From Mycoplasma_N cavipharyngis (lineage in GTDB: Bacteria; Bacillota_I; Bacilli_A; Mycoplasmatales; Mycoplasmoidaceae): a stretch of DNA of 64,000 nt. Below, piece after piece: positions 52,454 to 63,380 of the stretch. The stretch lies in contig NZ_CP155569.1 of NCBI RefSeq assembly GCF_042984175.1, positions 434,001 through 498,000 on the forward strand, in the 5' to 3' direction. The first letter of the stretch is position 1. Every line of letters begins with the position of its first letter. Made by a program: the position numbers and the translations under genes. The notes beneath the pieces were generated by a model. It was not told the DNA's origin. It saw only the letters and a program-made list of their open reading frames with translations, and searched no databases.

Positions 52454-53413
52454 ATGTCTCAAAACTATATTACTGTTGCTGATTTATATAAGGAATTTAG
52501 TGGTGAATTTTTAAATGCGACTGAAAGAAATGTCAAAAATAAAATTATCACTCCTAAAATGTATCAAGCAGGGTTAGAATTAAGTCAAATTTTTTTAAAT
52601 TCTAAAATTAATTCATTAATTTATTGGGGTGAATTAGAAGCTGATTTTTTAAAAACATTAACTACTGAAGAACAAGTTAATCGACTTGTTAAAATTTTTC
52701 AAGCAGCACCGCCATTATTAATTATTAGTTGTGATTTTGAATTAATTGAAGTTTTATTACAAGCAAGTGATCAAACTAATAATTTAGTTCCAATTATTAA
52801 AAGTCAATTTAATTCATCATTAATTGCAACAACAATCAATCCATGATTAGCACGAAAATTAGCTAAAAATAATACAATTCATGGTGTTTTAGTCAATATT
52901 TTTGGTGAAGGAGTTTTAATTTTAGGTTCAGCTGGTATTGGTAAATCAGAATTAGCGATGGAACTAATTTTAAAAAATCACTTGTTTGTTGGTGATGATG
53001 CAATTGATATTAGTGTTGTTGGTAATGATCTTTGAGGCAAAGCAAATAAAGCAGTTGCTGATTTTATTGAAATTCGTGGTCTTGGAATTTTAGATGTCAA
53101 ACGAATGTATGGTTTGCAACGGTTGCTAAAAAATTCTCGGATTAATTTAGTTGTTGAACTTAAAAAGGAAACTGAGTTAGTTAAAGAAAACATTCAATTA
53201 GAACGATTAGGTTCTAAATTAAACATGAAACCATTAATGGGGATTGAATTGCCCCATTACATTGTTCCAGTTAGTTATGGTCGTAAAATTAGTGATATTA
53301 TTGAATCAGCTGTAATTGATTTTAAGTTAAAACATTATGAAAAATATCACGCTTTTACTGAATTTGAAAATCGCATTAGTGCAATTAATAGAGGAAAAGA
53401 GAAAGAAGATTAA
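52454..53413 (+). CDS. hprK: HPr kinase/phosphorylase
   Basis: A 319-residue protein of normal length. The N-terminal domain is variable. The C-terminal kinase domain has the Walker A loop GSAGIGKSELA near residue 158, FVGDDAIDI, and the HprK signature IEIRGLGILDVKRMYG. It phosphorylates Ser46 of HPr and reverses the reaction, linking the phosphotransferase system to metabolic state. It begins the hprK-lgt-trxB-whiA run, a gene order close to that of Firmicutes and other mycoplasmas. Confidence 0.96.
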
Positions 53414-53418
53414 TTTTT

Positions 53419-54678
53419 ATGGGCAATGGTTTTAATGGTATTAATGGCTCATCATTTGGTCTAATTGGTCACATTGGTTCACTACCTGTAACCATTTATG
53501 GTTTTTTGGTTGTTTCAGGATTTATTATTGCTGTTATTCTTTGTTCAATAAAATTAACTAAATTCTATCGGGTTTCATATGATCCTTTTTTAAAATTTGC
53601 TGTTATTGCCTTTCCATTAGGGATTGTTTCAGCAAGTATTTGATCATATGCAATTGGTAATTCTAATCAATGGTATGCAGGGTTTACAGGAACTGGAGGA
53701 TTAGCAATTCAAGGTGGGGTTTTTATTGGCACACTTTTTGGGCTAATTTGATTTCCTTTAATTTTAAAAAAAGCTAAATATTGAATTAATGTTCCATTGG
53801 GTAAAGAAAAAGAAGTTGAAGCAGTACGTCGTGTTTCAACTTGAATCTTTTTTGATGCAATTGTACCAGTTGTTTTAATTGGTCAAGCAATTGGTCGTTG
53901 GGGTAATTTTTTTAATTATGAAGTTTTTGGCTTACAAGTTGGCAATCTTAATTATGCTGATGCTATTACTGCCATTGAAAATGGTAATACCAATCTTGTT
54001 CCACTAAATTGATTACGTGTTGTTATGCCTGGAGTTTGAAGTAATATGTGGATTTCAACCACAGCAGAAAATAGTGGTAGTTTTGCAAATCCAAGTAGTA
54101 ATTGAGCTACTACAGCATTTTTACATCATCCATTATTTTTGTATGAATCATTTTTTAATATTATTGTTTTTAGTATTATTTACAATGGTTTTATTAACAC
54201 AATTCCTAAATTTAAAGTTGGCATTATTGGTGGAGTAGCCATTTTTTATACTGGTTTATTTCGAACTGTAACAGAAAAATTACGTTTTAGTTCAGCTAGT
54301 GAAACATTTAGTTTTAATCAATCATTTGTTTTTTCAATTATTTTATTAATTATTGGACTTTTAGTAATTTTTTATGCCATTTTTGTTGCAGGAAGAAAAG
54401 ACGTTCGTCATGTTCGTTGGTTTGAATATTTAATTGATTTTTTCAAATTACCATTTTATCGTTGAACTAATGTTAGATTATTAATGACTAAATATTCTAA
54501 TTATCAAGATCAATTAATTGGTACTAGTTTAACTCAAAAAATCCATCATGATATTGAACGTTTAAAAAATAAAACGACAATTAAGTTAACTGATTATGTA
54601 GTAGGATACAATGAGTTAAAATATTATGGTTTTAACTACTTTAATTTTTTTGGTAGAAAAATTTGATTTGATAATTAG
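53419..54678 (+). CDS. lgt: Prolipoprotein diacylglyceryl transferase, extended
   Basis: A 419-residue membrane enzyme starting 5 bp after hprK. The Lgt signature QAIGRWGNFFNYEVFG is near residues 156-171, and FLYESFFN with GLFRTVTEKLRF supply the other conserved positions. About seven membrane segments are seen. It is longer than the usual 260-290 residues: an extra ~60-residue Asn/Ser/Trp-rich outer loop follows the signature, and a ~90-residue basic cytoplasmic tail is added. It transfers diacylglycerol to the lipobox Cys of lipoproteins such as those encoded at 8.4 and 37.2 kb. Confidence 0.93.
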
Positions 54679-54742
54679 TAATTATCTTTTTTTAAAATTA
54701 ATTAAAAATAATTTAAGTTGATATAAGGAATTATAAAATAAA

Positions 54743-55705
54743 GTGGCGATTCAAGATGGATTAAAAAATAATCCTAATTTGTTTGATTTTTTAATTATTG
54801 GTGCAGGACCAGCAGGATTGACTGCAGCAATTTATGGTGCACGTGCAGGAATGAAATGTGGTTTTATTGAAAAAGATGCACCTGGTGGGAAAATGGTGAA
54901 AACTAATAGTTTAGAAAATTATCCTGCGTTTGAAACAATTGAAGGTACTGATCTTTCATTAAAAATGATGAATCATGCTTTAGCTAATGAAGTTAGTTAT
55001 TTGTATGGTAATGTAACTAAAGTAGTATCAATTAAACCTTATTGAGCAGTTTATACTGAAAATGATAAGATATATTATGCTAAAACAGTTTTTATTGCTA
55101 CAGGGATGATTGAACGTAAAATCGGCATTCCTAATGAATCAGAATATTATGGTCGGGGCGTATCATATTGTGCAGTTTGTGATGCTGCATTATATAAGGG
55201 TAAAGATGTAGCAGTTATTGGTGGAGGTAATTCAGCTGTTGAAGAAGCAATTTATTTATCTAATGTTGTTGCTAATGTTCATATAATTCATCGTCGTGAT
55301 CAATTTCGTGCTGATGCTAAAATTGTTAATAACATGAAAAAAATTGCTAACATTAAAATTCATACCCCATTTATTCCTACTAGAATTGAAGTTAATAACA
55401 ATTCAGTATCTGGTGTTAAAATCCAAAATGTTAATTCTCAAAATGAATTAATTATTCCTGTATCTTGTGTTTTTCCATATATTGGTTTAAATCCAGTGAC
55501 TGATTTTGTAAAAGACTTAGATATTATTGGATCTGATGGTTTTATTGTTGTTAATCAAAAAATGGCGACTAAATATCCCGGTTTGTATGCTGGGGGTGAT
55601 GTGATTCAAAAAAGTTTACGTCAAGTTGCAACAGCAATTAATGATGGTGCAATTGCTGCAATTGAAGCTAAAAACTATATTGCTAATGATTTTATTGATG
55701 CCTAG
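54743..55705 (+). CDS. trxB: Thioredoxin reductase
   Basis: A 320-residue flavoprotein starting at GTG 54743, with AAGGAA upstream. FAD-binding IIGAGPAGLTAAIYGARAGM, the redox pair Cys143-Ala-Val-Cys146 in SYCAVCDAA, NADPH-binding AVIGGGNSAVEEAIYL with HRRDQFRAD, and GLYAGGDVIQKSLRQVATA at the C-terminus. It reduces thioredoxin with NADPH and is the main thiol defence in mycoplasmas, which lack glutathione reductase. Length and motif order are standard. Confidence 0.97.
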
Positions 55706-55749
55706 TTTTTAAGTTATTATTAAAACAATCTCACATAAATTCTTAATTT

Positions 55750-56709
55750 GTGATTAATTTAATTCAATTGATAAATAATAAATATAAGGATTTTGTTGAA
55801 AATATGACTTTTAATGAACGTGTTAAAATTGAAATTATCAATCAAAATTATGATCAAAACCAATTTGAAGTAATTGCTGCATTTTTTTTATACAATAATT
55901 ATCTTATTTTCAAAATTCATGAAAATAATAAACCTTTTTTAGAAATCAAAAGTTATTTTAAGCCAGTATTAAATTTTTTAGCTGAGCATTTTCAAAAGTT
56001 TTACAAAATTAATTTTGAACTAATTATTCCTGAAAATAATAAGCAAATATTTCGTTTAATTATTTCTGATTTTGAAAATGTTGCTTGATTAAATGAAATT
56101 GAGTTACATTGTTGAAAATTAAGTAAAAATAAAAATTATTATCAAGCAATTTTAATTGGAATTTTTTTAGCTAGTGGTGTTGTTTGTGATATTGAAAATA
56201 AATCCTATCACACTGAAATTCGTTTAACTGATTCATTTATTGAAAAACTATTAGTCAAAATTTTAAAGCGAATTAGAACTAATATTAATTACAAAATTTC
56301 TCATTATCAAAAACAGAGCAAATTGTATTTAAAACAAGCAGAAAGTATTTCAGATTTTCTTAAATATTTGAATGCAATTGAGCAAATGATGTATTTTGAA
56401 GAACAAAAAATTCTAAAAGATCATTTAAACCAACAACAACGTTTAAATAATTTAGATGTTGCTAATTTATCAAAAGTAGTTCAAGCAGCAATGGATCAAA
56501 TAGCTTGTATTAAAAAAATTCAAAACCATCAAAAATATTTAGAATTAGATCACAATATTCAAAAATTTATGCAAATTAGATTAGAAAACCCTGAATTAAG
56601 TTTAAAGGATTTATCTTATTTGCTAACATCAAAATATCAGATTCAGTTAACTAAATCAGGTTTGAACCATTTAGTTAGAAAAATTAAAAAAATTGCTGCT
56701 ACACTTTAA
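55750..56709 (+). CDS. whiA: WhiA-family DNA-binding protein
   Basis: A 319-residue protein from GTG 55750. The N-terminal LAGLIDADG-derived domain includes LIGIFLASGVVCDIENKSYH. Later come YLKQAESISDFLKYLNAIE and RLNNLDVANLSKVVQAAMDQ, and the C-terminal helix-turn-helix LSLKDLSYLLTSKYQIQLTKSGLNHLVRKIK. WhiA proteins regulate cell division or chromosome segregation genes in Gram-positive bacteria. Its place after trxB matches the trxB...whiA neighbourhood of Firmicutes. The homing-endonuclease catalytic acids are absent, as normal for WhiA. Confidence 0.9.
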
Positions 56710-57079
56710 AACTATTAATATTATTAAATGATATATTAATCCTAACATTATTATCTTGTTAGGATTTTTTTATTGTCAATTAAGTATTTTAAATTGTTTC
56801 AATAAACATTTTACAAAAAAATGTAATTTAATTTTTAAAGACTTGTTTTTAGCATTAAAAAAGTTTAATTTTGCTAAGAAAATTGTCATTTTTACTTAAT
56901 TTTTCTATTTTTTTATCCAAAATCACAATTTTTACTTAATTTTAGAATGATTTTTTTCTAAAAATTAATATAATTTCTTATGTTAATTTTCTACTTATTG
57001 TTTTATCTAAAAAAAATTATTTTTAGTGATAGATAAAATAGAAAATGATTAACGTGATTATTTTATATTAAGGTATCAA
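56710..57079 (+). other. Intergenic region with terminator, direct repeat and long hairpin
   Basis: After the whiA terminator comes a 17-base direct repeat of the form ATTTTTACTTAATTTT (about 56888 and 56929). A long hairpin GTTTTATCTA / TAGATAAAAT (about 57000-57040) then lies just before the ATG of the coiled-coil cluster at 57080, where it could affect expression. A TATAAT-like ATATAAT at about 56968-56974 is a candidate -10 box. Confidence 0.5.
56737..56772 (+). terminator. whiA terminator
   Basis: Perfect stem AATCCTAACA / TGTTAGGATT followed by seven T. Confidence 0.85.
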
Positions 57080-58096
57080 ATGAATTATTGAGAAAATAAA
57101 ATTGGATTTAAAAATAATGATTCAGTTGAAACAAAAATGTTTAGTGCTAAAAAAAGCAATTTTTTTACTAAATTATTTGGTCAAAAAAAGTTATCTGCCA
57201 ATTTTAATTCAATTAGTTTAAATAATAATGATTTAAACCAAGACAATGAACTAATAGAAAATCAAAAAATTGAAATTGTTAGTGAACAGACAATCGATTC
57301 TAATAATCTAGATGATGCTAGTTCTGATTTATTAAGTGATCAAACTAATACTAATCAATCAATGATTGCTGATCCATTATTAGAAAATGAATTAAATTTA
57401 AATCAAGATCCAGTTGTAGTTGATTCAGTTGAAGATGTTAGTGTACGAAAAAATAAAACAATCTTTATTTATGATGATTTAAGTCCTTCAAAAAACCTTC
57501 ATTGAATTATTAATCATAAATTTATTAATCGTTTTCGTAATGATTGAATTAAATTTGATGCAATTAAGTTTAAAGATTTTTTGAAACTTTTAAGTTTTCA
57601 AAATGATGCTCTAATCAATTTTTTCTTTTTGAATTTTGATCGAGAAAAAACAATTTATTTATCAAAATTACATGCTGTAGAAGCTTTAGATTTTGTTATT
57701 AATCAATATAATTTGTTTCAATTAGAAAATTCGATTACTAATAAAATGATAACATCCAATCGTGTTGAAATTCCTTTACTTGATCAAAATCATCCTGAAT
57801 TAGTAACTTTAGCATCAAAATTTTATGAGTCAGAACAATTGAACCAATTTGCTAAAAATACGATTCTTTACTTTTTAAAACAAAAGATTATGAATCAAAA
57901 ACAAGTGAATGATTTAATTTATTTACTAAATGATCAACGTCATACTAAATTAAGTTTTTTAGATGCAGTAGTTTTAGTATTAAATAATAAAACTTTAAGT
58001 TTTCGCAATCAACCAATTCAAAAATCATATGCCAATAATTTTTTACGTTCTAGAATTGTTGCTAAAAGAGTTGTTTTTCAAGATAGGAAAGTTTAA
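57080..58096 (+). CDS. Cluster protein 1, unknown function, amphipathic N-terminal motif
   Basis: A 338-residue protein starting MNYWENKIGFKNNDSVETKM, with AAGG ahead of the ATG. Residues ~20-35 form a basic, aromatic amphipathic stretch (KKSNFFTKLFGQKKL). Then ~85 acidic, Asn/Asp-rich residues follow, and a globular all-helical C-terminal ~190 residues (HWIINHKFINRFRNDWIKFD ... LRSRIVAKRVVFQDRKV). No membrane segment, no known family. It is 2 bp upstream of the next gene and 560 bp upstream of the giant coiled-coil gene, so the three are one operon. A part in a cytoskeleton or attachment structure is only inferred from that neighbour. Confidence 0.7.
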
Positions 58097-58098
58097 TA

Positions 58099-58653
58099 AT
58101 GAATCAAAACGATAATAATCATAATGAACAATTATTTAAACAGATGTTAAATCAAACGAGTAAAAAATATTATGACATTCATGATTTAGATCTGATGTTT
58201 AAAAACGATCTAACTAATAATGCTTATCAAAATGTGATTAGTATTAAAAACAATTGAAGACTTTATGCTGAAAGATTTGAAGAAATTGCTGCATCTTTAC
58301 CAACATCATCTAATCTTTATGGGATTAATTCAGTTGAATTTTTAAAAAATTCGAAAATTTATCCAATTTTTTCAATGCAAAATTGACCTGAGCATAAGAT
58401 TAGTAAAATTAATAGTCATGTTCAAGGTCCATTATTAAGATATTCTAATTTAGAAGTATCAACATTATCTAAAGTTTTATGTTTAACTAAAAAAGAAAAT
58501 ATTGGTGTAAGATTTCAATCAATTAATAATCAAATAGTAGTTGATCAAATGACTAATCATCATTCATTAATTAAATCAAGAGCTAAACCACTAACTTATT
58601 ATGTTGATTTACCATTAACAATTCAATCGATTAAAGGAAGTAAAAATAATTAA
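58099..58653 (+). CDS. Cluster protein 2, unknown function
   Basis: A 184-residue protein from ATG 58099, 2 bp after cluster gene 1; two TGA Trp codons. It begins MNQNDNNHNEQLFKQMLNQT, is soluble, and has mixed composition with a conserved-looking core (NLYGINSVEFLKNSKIYPIF, VQGPLLRYSNLEVSTLSKVL). No signal peptide, no transmembrane segment, no motif I can name. Four bp separate its stop from the start of the giant gene, so translation of all three genes is probably coupled. Confidence 0.65.
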
Positions 58654-58657
58654 TTTT

Positions 58658-61600
58658 ATGAACCGTAAAAATAAGAAAAATAATTTAACTAAATCAGTAA
58701 AAGCCGAATTACAAAAAAAGATCATTGAAGCATCATTAAATGGCACAGTTGCTGTTAATGAAGTTGATTTAAAAGCATTAGGATTAATTTTTGGTAAAAA
58801 AAATTCAATTGTTTGTCTATTTGATGATGTTCTTTTTGTATGTTATAAAATCTTCAATAATGTAACTAACAAATTTGAATATGTTTTTCATCGTAAATTG
58901 GATAAAGATAGCAAACCTCATGAAATTTCATTAATTGATGCTAGTCAAGCTAAAAAAATCGGTTTACATGAAGGCATTAAGCAAGTGAAAATTGGTAATG
59001 AAATTCTTCAAGTTCACTATGTTAATGCTGATAGTTTTCCTGAAAAATTTAAAAACTTTGCCCTAAAAGAAAAAGATCCGAAAATTAGTGATGAAAAATT
59101 TTTGAGTCATTTTGTTGATTCAGCAGCTGTTGATCGTAAACTAAACCAATTTTTTGCTAGTTTACGTGAATATAAAAACCAAACTACAGTTCCTGCTCTA
59201 ACTTCAAAAATGGGTTTGACTGATCAAGCAGATTTTGCAACAGTTACTGATGAACTAAAAAAACCACAATCTGATAGTTTTGTTGATATCACTAATTTAT
59301 CTCAAGCAGAAAAAATTGTGATTGATGGAATTAATTATTCAGATGCTTTCAATATTTCTCAAGTTGAAAAAACAGGTTATCACTACTTGAGTGATCATGA
59401 ATTAATTTCTGTTGATGAACCAAAATTTGATCAAAGTGAAATTTCATTCCATTTCCAAAATATTTTTCGTGATGTTGATAATTTTTGAGATAAATTAGTG
59501 AAATTCTATAATGTTAATGCAACTGATTTAGAAAGTAAACTAAACAATTTAAAAAATTTAAATGTTGATACTAAAATTTTTGATCAAGAACAACTAAATT
59601 TAGATACTACTGTTAAATCTAACATAACTACTCAAGATTTTTTACAACGAGAAGAATATTTAACTAAAGAAAAAGAGTTGTTAACTGACAAAATTCATTC
59701 TTTAAAAGTTATTTTAGAAGAAAATGGTGTACCATTTGAAGAAAGTTCTGAATATAACGAATTATTAAAACAACAAGAAACTAATGAAGCAAATTTAACT
59801 AAACTACAAGAAGATAAATTAGCAATTGAATCTGAAGTTAATGCTGCTAAAGAAAAATATCATAACTTTATTCCACGTAATTATACTCGTGTTCGTGGTA
59901 CTGAAGATGCACTAAAACGTTATGAAGATTTTGTTCTAAAAAAATTAAAAAGTTTTGATGAACAATTAAATGATATTGAATATAAAAAACGTGAATTTGA
60001 ATCATTGTTACACAAAGCTGTTGAAAACGTTCATTCAGCACGTAAGTTTAAAATTGCTTTTGATCATGAACTATTAGTTAAAGATGGTCTTGAATCTAAA
60101 AACGCTTTATTAATTGCTCAAAAACAACAAGAACATTTAAAAGATTTAGCTGAAAAAGGTCGAATTCATGAAAATACTTCATTAGTACAATCACAAATTG
60201 AATTTCATGAAAGTAAAATTAATAATTCAATCGCTACTTTAAATGAATATCAATTAGTTGATAATTATGAAGAAAAAGTTCGTAATTTACATGAAAAACA
60301 AATAAGTTTAAAAAAACAACAAAGTGATTTAAACGAAATTTTGCTAGCTGCTAAAATTAAATTATTAAAACGGCAAAAATTAATTGCAAAAGAAAATGAA
60401 CGTCGAAAAAATTCTTTATTAGCATTAGAAAATGAAATTTATCGTTTAGCTAAAGATTTAAATTTAGAAATTCGTGATAATTTTGAATGTGTTTGAAAAT
60501 TATGGAATGAAAAAGGAATTTCTGAAATTAATGAAATTTTTATTAAAAAAATTGAATTATTAAGTCAAGTTTCTGATGTTGTTGCTGCTCAAATTGATCG
60601 TTTGTCAATTAGTCAAATGCAATCTTTAGAAATCGCTAAAGAAAACCAAGAAGATTGACAACGCGTTTATGATGAAGTAATTAAAGAATATGATCAAAAA
60701 GGTTATCGTTTAGAAGTACCAAAAATTGATGAATTCAGCTTAATGGATCAAAGTAATGTTAATAAAGATAAATTTATTCATATTGAATTATCACCATTAG
60801 TAGAAAAAATTGTTAATTTAAAATACGAATCTAGTTTACCTGAAGAATATGAAAAAATTGCTTCTGATAGTTACTTCAAAACAACTCTTTTAGGTCTTGA
60901 TCCTAAAACTAAAGATGATAGTGAATATTTAGTAATTGATCAATTACACGAAAATGATCCTTTAACTCCTGAACAAGAAGCACGTTTAAAAGAAGAAAAT
61001 TTACGCAAACAACAAATTGCAGAAGAAGAAGCACAACAACAATTACTAGAAATGCAACAACGTGAACAAGCAGAAAAAGAATTAGCTGCTGATATTGCAA
61101 GAGTTCAAGAACAACAAGCAATGTTAGATGAAATTCACGCTAAAGAAATGCAATTATTAGAAGAAAAATTACGTCAAGAAGAAGCTGATGCTCTAAATTT
61201 AGCTCAAGCACGTAATGAAATTAATTCTGAAATTATTAGTCAGTCTAAAAAAGAAATGTTTAATTTTGCTAAAGATTTAATTACTATTAAACATGTTCAT
61301 TTACGCAATAAAAAATTAATTATTTCTGAACACAAAAATTTAGATGATGTTGAAAGTTCTGAACCTGATAATTTTGAATTTGTAACTAAACCTGATGATT
61401 TAGACTTCCAAACAACTCAAGAAATTTTAGAATTAAAAACATTTGATGAAGCTAGTGAAACTGTTAGTGATAATGAAAAACCATTATTAGAAGATGTTGA
61501 ATTAACACTACCAGTAGATAGTGATTCTGAAACAGTTGATCAAGAATTAAGTCAAAGTAATGATGCTATTACTGTTGATTTAGTTAGTGAAACTACAGCA

Positions 61601-62803
61601 AACTTAGATTCTGATTTAATAAATTCTGATCAAGCATCATCTTCTGCTGAAGAAATGTCAGAATTTGAATCTCTAGTTAAATCTGAAGATAAATATCATG
61701 CTGATGAATTATTAATGGATCATGAAATGAAAATTCCTGATGATTCAGAATCAAACGATTCATTAGATCAAGAAGTTATTTTTGATGAAAGCATGTCAAC
61801 TCAAGTTAATGATTTGTTAGTAGATGATAATCAAAACAATCATAATGTAACTCAAGATTTTCAAAAATCTGATTTTACTATTTATGATCATGACTTAGAA
61901 AGTGGGATTATGAATGATAATCTTGATTTAGTAAAAACTGATGATTTAGAAGGAGGTGAACAAATGATGGAAGTAGATCATAAATCAAAAATTGATTTAT
62001 CAATTATTAAAAGACGAATTATGCATTTAGAAAATGAGATTCAATCATTATCTCGTTTTACTGAACGCAATGAAACCCGTTTAGAAAAAGCAATTCAATT
62101 ACGTGATGAACTAAAACGCCAATTTGATGAACAAATGGAAATTGCTAAATTAGAATTTGATCATTCTCGTGAAGAATTTAATAGTTATTTAAAAACTGAA
62201 ATTGATGAAATTGATAATGAAGAAATTGAAGAAGCAATTGATGAATCACAATTGAATCATGATTTCTTATTAGATAATAATGCTTCAAATGATCAATTAG
62301 CAGATAATTTAGTAGTTGATAAACAATTTGAAGAATCAGAAAACCAATCTTCAACTTATTTTGATAATGCTGATGATAGTTCTAATATTGATTCTACTCA
62401 ATTGAATGAAACTAATTTTTTCAATGATCAAGATCAAAATCATCCTTCAGAAGATGATGATTTAGCAAACCAACAATTTGATTTAAGTGATAATTATGTT
62501 GATCCTAATGATCAATTAATTAGTGAAACTACAGTTGAATCAGATGATCAAAGTGATCAAAATCTATCTGATCAAGCTGGTGATCATGAAATTAGTGATG
62601 ATAGTTTTGAAATGGATGTTGATAGTCATGAAATGAATGAAGATGAAGCAATTACTGAACTAAAACCAATTAATTCAGTTAATGATGATTTAAGTGAAGA
62701 TAATGAAACTCATGAATTAGATCAATTAAGTCAAGAACCAACTAAAGATAAAAAAGATGGTTTCTTTAGTCGCTTAAAAAACATGTTCACTAAACGCAAA
62801 TAA
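58658..62803 (+). CDS. Giant coiled-coil and acidic-repeat protein (1381 aa), cytoskeleton/attachment candidate
   Basis: A single frame with three TGA Trp codons. Order: ~280 residues globular; ~280-620 long coiled coil (LTKEKELLTDKIHSLKVILE ... ENERRKNSLLALENEIYRLA); a helix-rich linker; a Glu/Gln coiled coil around 770-870 (EEEAQQQLLEMQQREQAEKE); a ~450-residue very acidic Asp/Ser/Asn-rich part interrupted by another coiled coil (HLENEIQSLSRFTERNETRL-like); and a basic amphipathic end KKDGFFSRLKNMFTKRK. This architecture resembles mycoplasma cytadherence-associated proteins such as HMW1 or P200, but no sequence match is claimed and no EAGR box was seen. It would be cytoplasmic, its tail touching the membrane. 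Confidence 0.75.
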
Positions 62804-62971
62804 TTAATAACTATTTTGCAATAATTTTTAATAACTAATTTAAAATAATACTACGTGTTGTTTTTAAATAATTAATTTCTATTACAAATTAATTCAAGTT
62901 AGAACAAATTAATAATCGTTATTTTGTTAAAAGATCAATTCAAAATAATTAAAATTAAGAAGGGAAGAATT

Positions 62972-63169
62972 ATGGCACGAAGAGATCAATTAACTAATCG
63001 TGGACCTTTGTCAGGTAATAATCGTTCAAAAGCTTTAAACATTACTAAACGGAAATGAAATTTAAACTTACAAAACGTTACTATTGTTGATTCTAATGGC
63101 AAAACTTTAAAACTAAGAATTTCAACAAAAACCTTACGAACTTTAAAAAAGAATAGTCAATTAAATTAA
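62972..63169 (+). CDS. rpmB: 50S ribosomal protein L28
   Basis: A 65-residue basic protein, the normal size. It reads MARRDQLTNRGPLSGNNRSK, then ALNITKRKWNLNLQNVTI with a TGA Trp, and ends TLKKNSQLN. A strong GAAGGGAAG Shine-Dalgarno precedes the ATG. It has its own terminator. The Cys pair of zinc-binding L28 forms is absent. Confidence 0.94.
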
Positions 63170-63193
63170 TATTTTTTAACAGTTTAATATATT

Positions 63194-63228
63194 TAAAACC
63201 AATATCAAAACTGATATTGGTTTTTTTA
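63194..63228 (+). terminator. rpmB terminator
   Basis: Perfect 12-bp stem AAACCAATATCA / TGATATTGGTTT with a four-base loop, then T7. Confidence 0.9.
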
Positions 63229-63380
63229 TTAATTGAACAATAATTTTACTAATCAAAAGATAAAATTTTGATCTTATAAACACTGAAGTAATCATTTAGA
63301 AATTAAAATCGATCGTTTGAAATTAAAATAATCTCTTTTAAAATTAACTTGATTTTAGAGATTGATGATAAATAAGGGTT

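Noticed and set aside
52978..53193. 71-codon minus frame inside hprK
   Set aside because: Antisense to the kinase domain; Ser/Arg-rich shadow.
54017..54238. 73-codon frame inside lgt
   Set aside because: Out-of-frame shadow of lgt.
60909..61121. Antisense Leu/Val-rich frame in the giant coiled-coil gene
   Set aside because: Mirror image of the Gln/Glu-rich coding strand.
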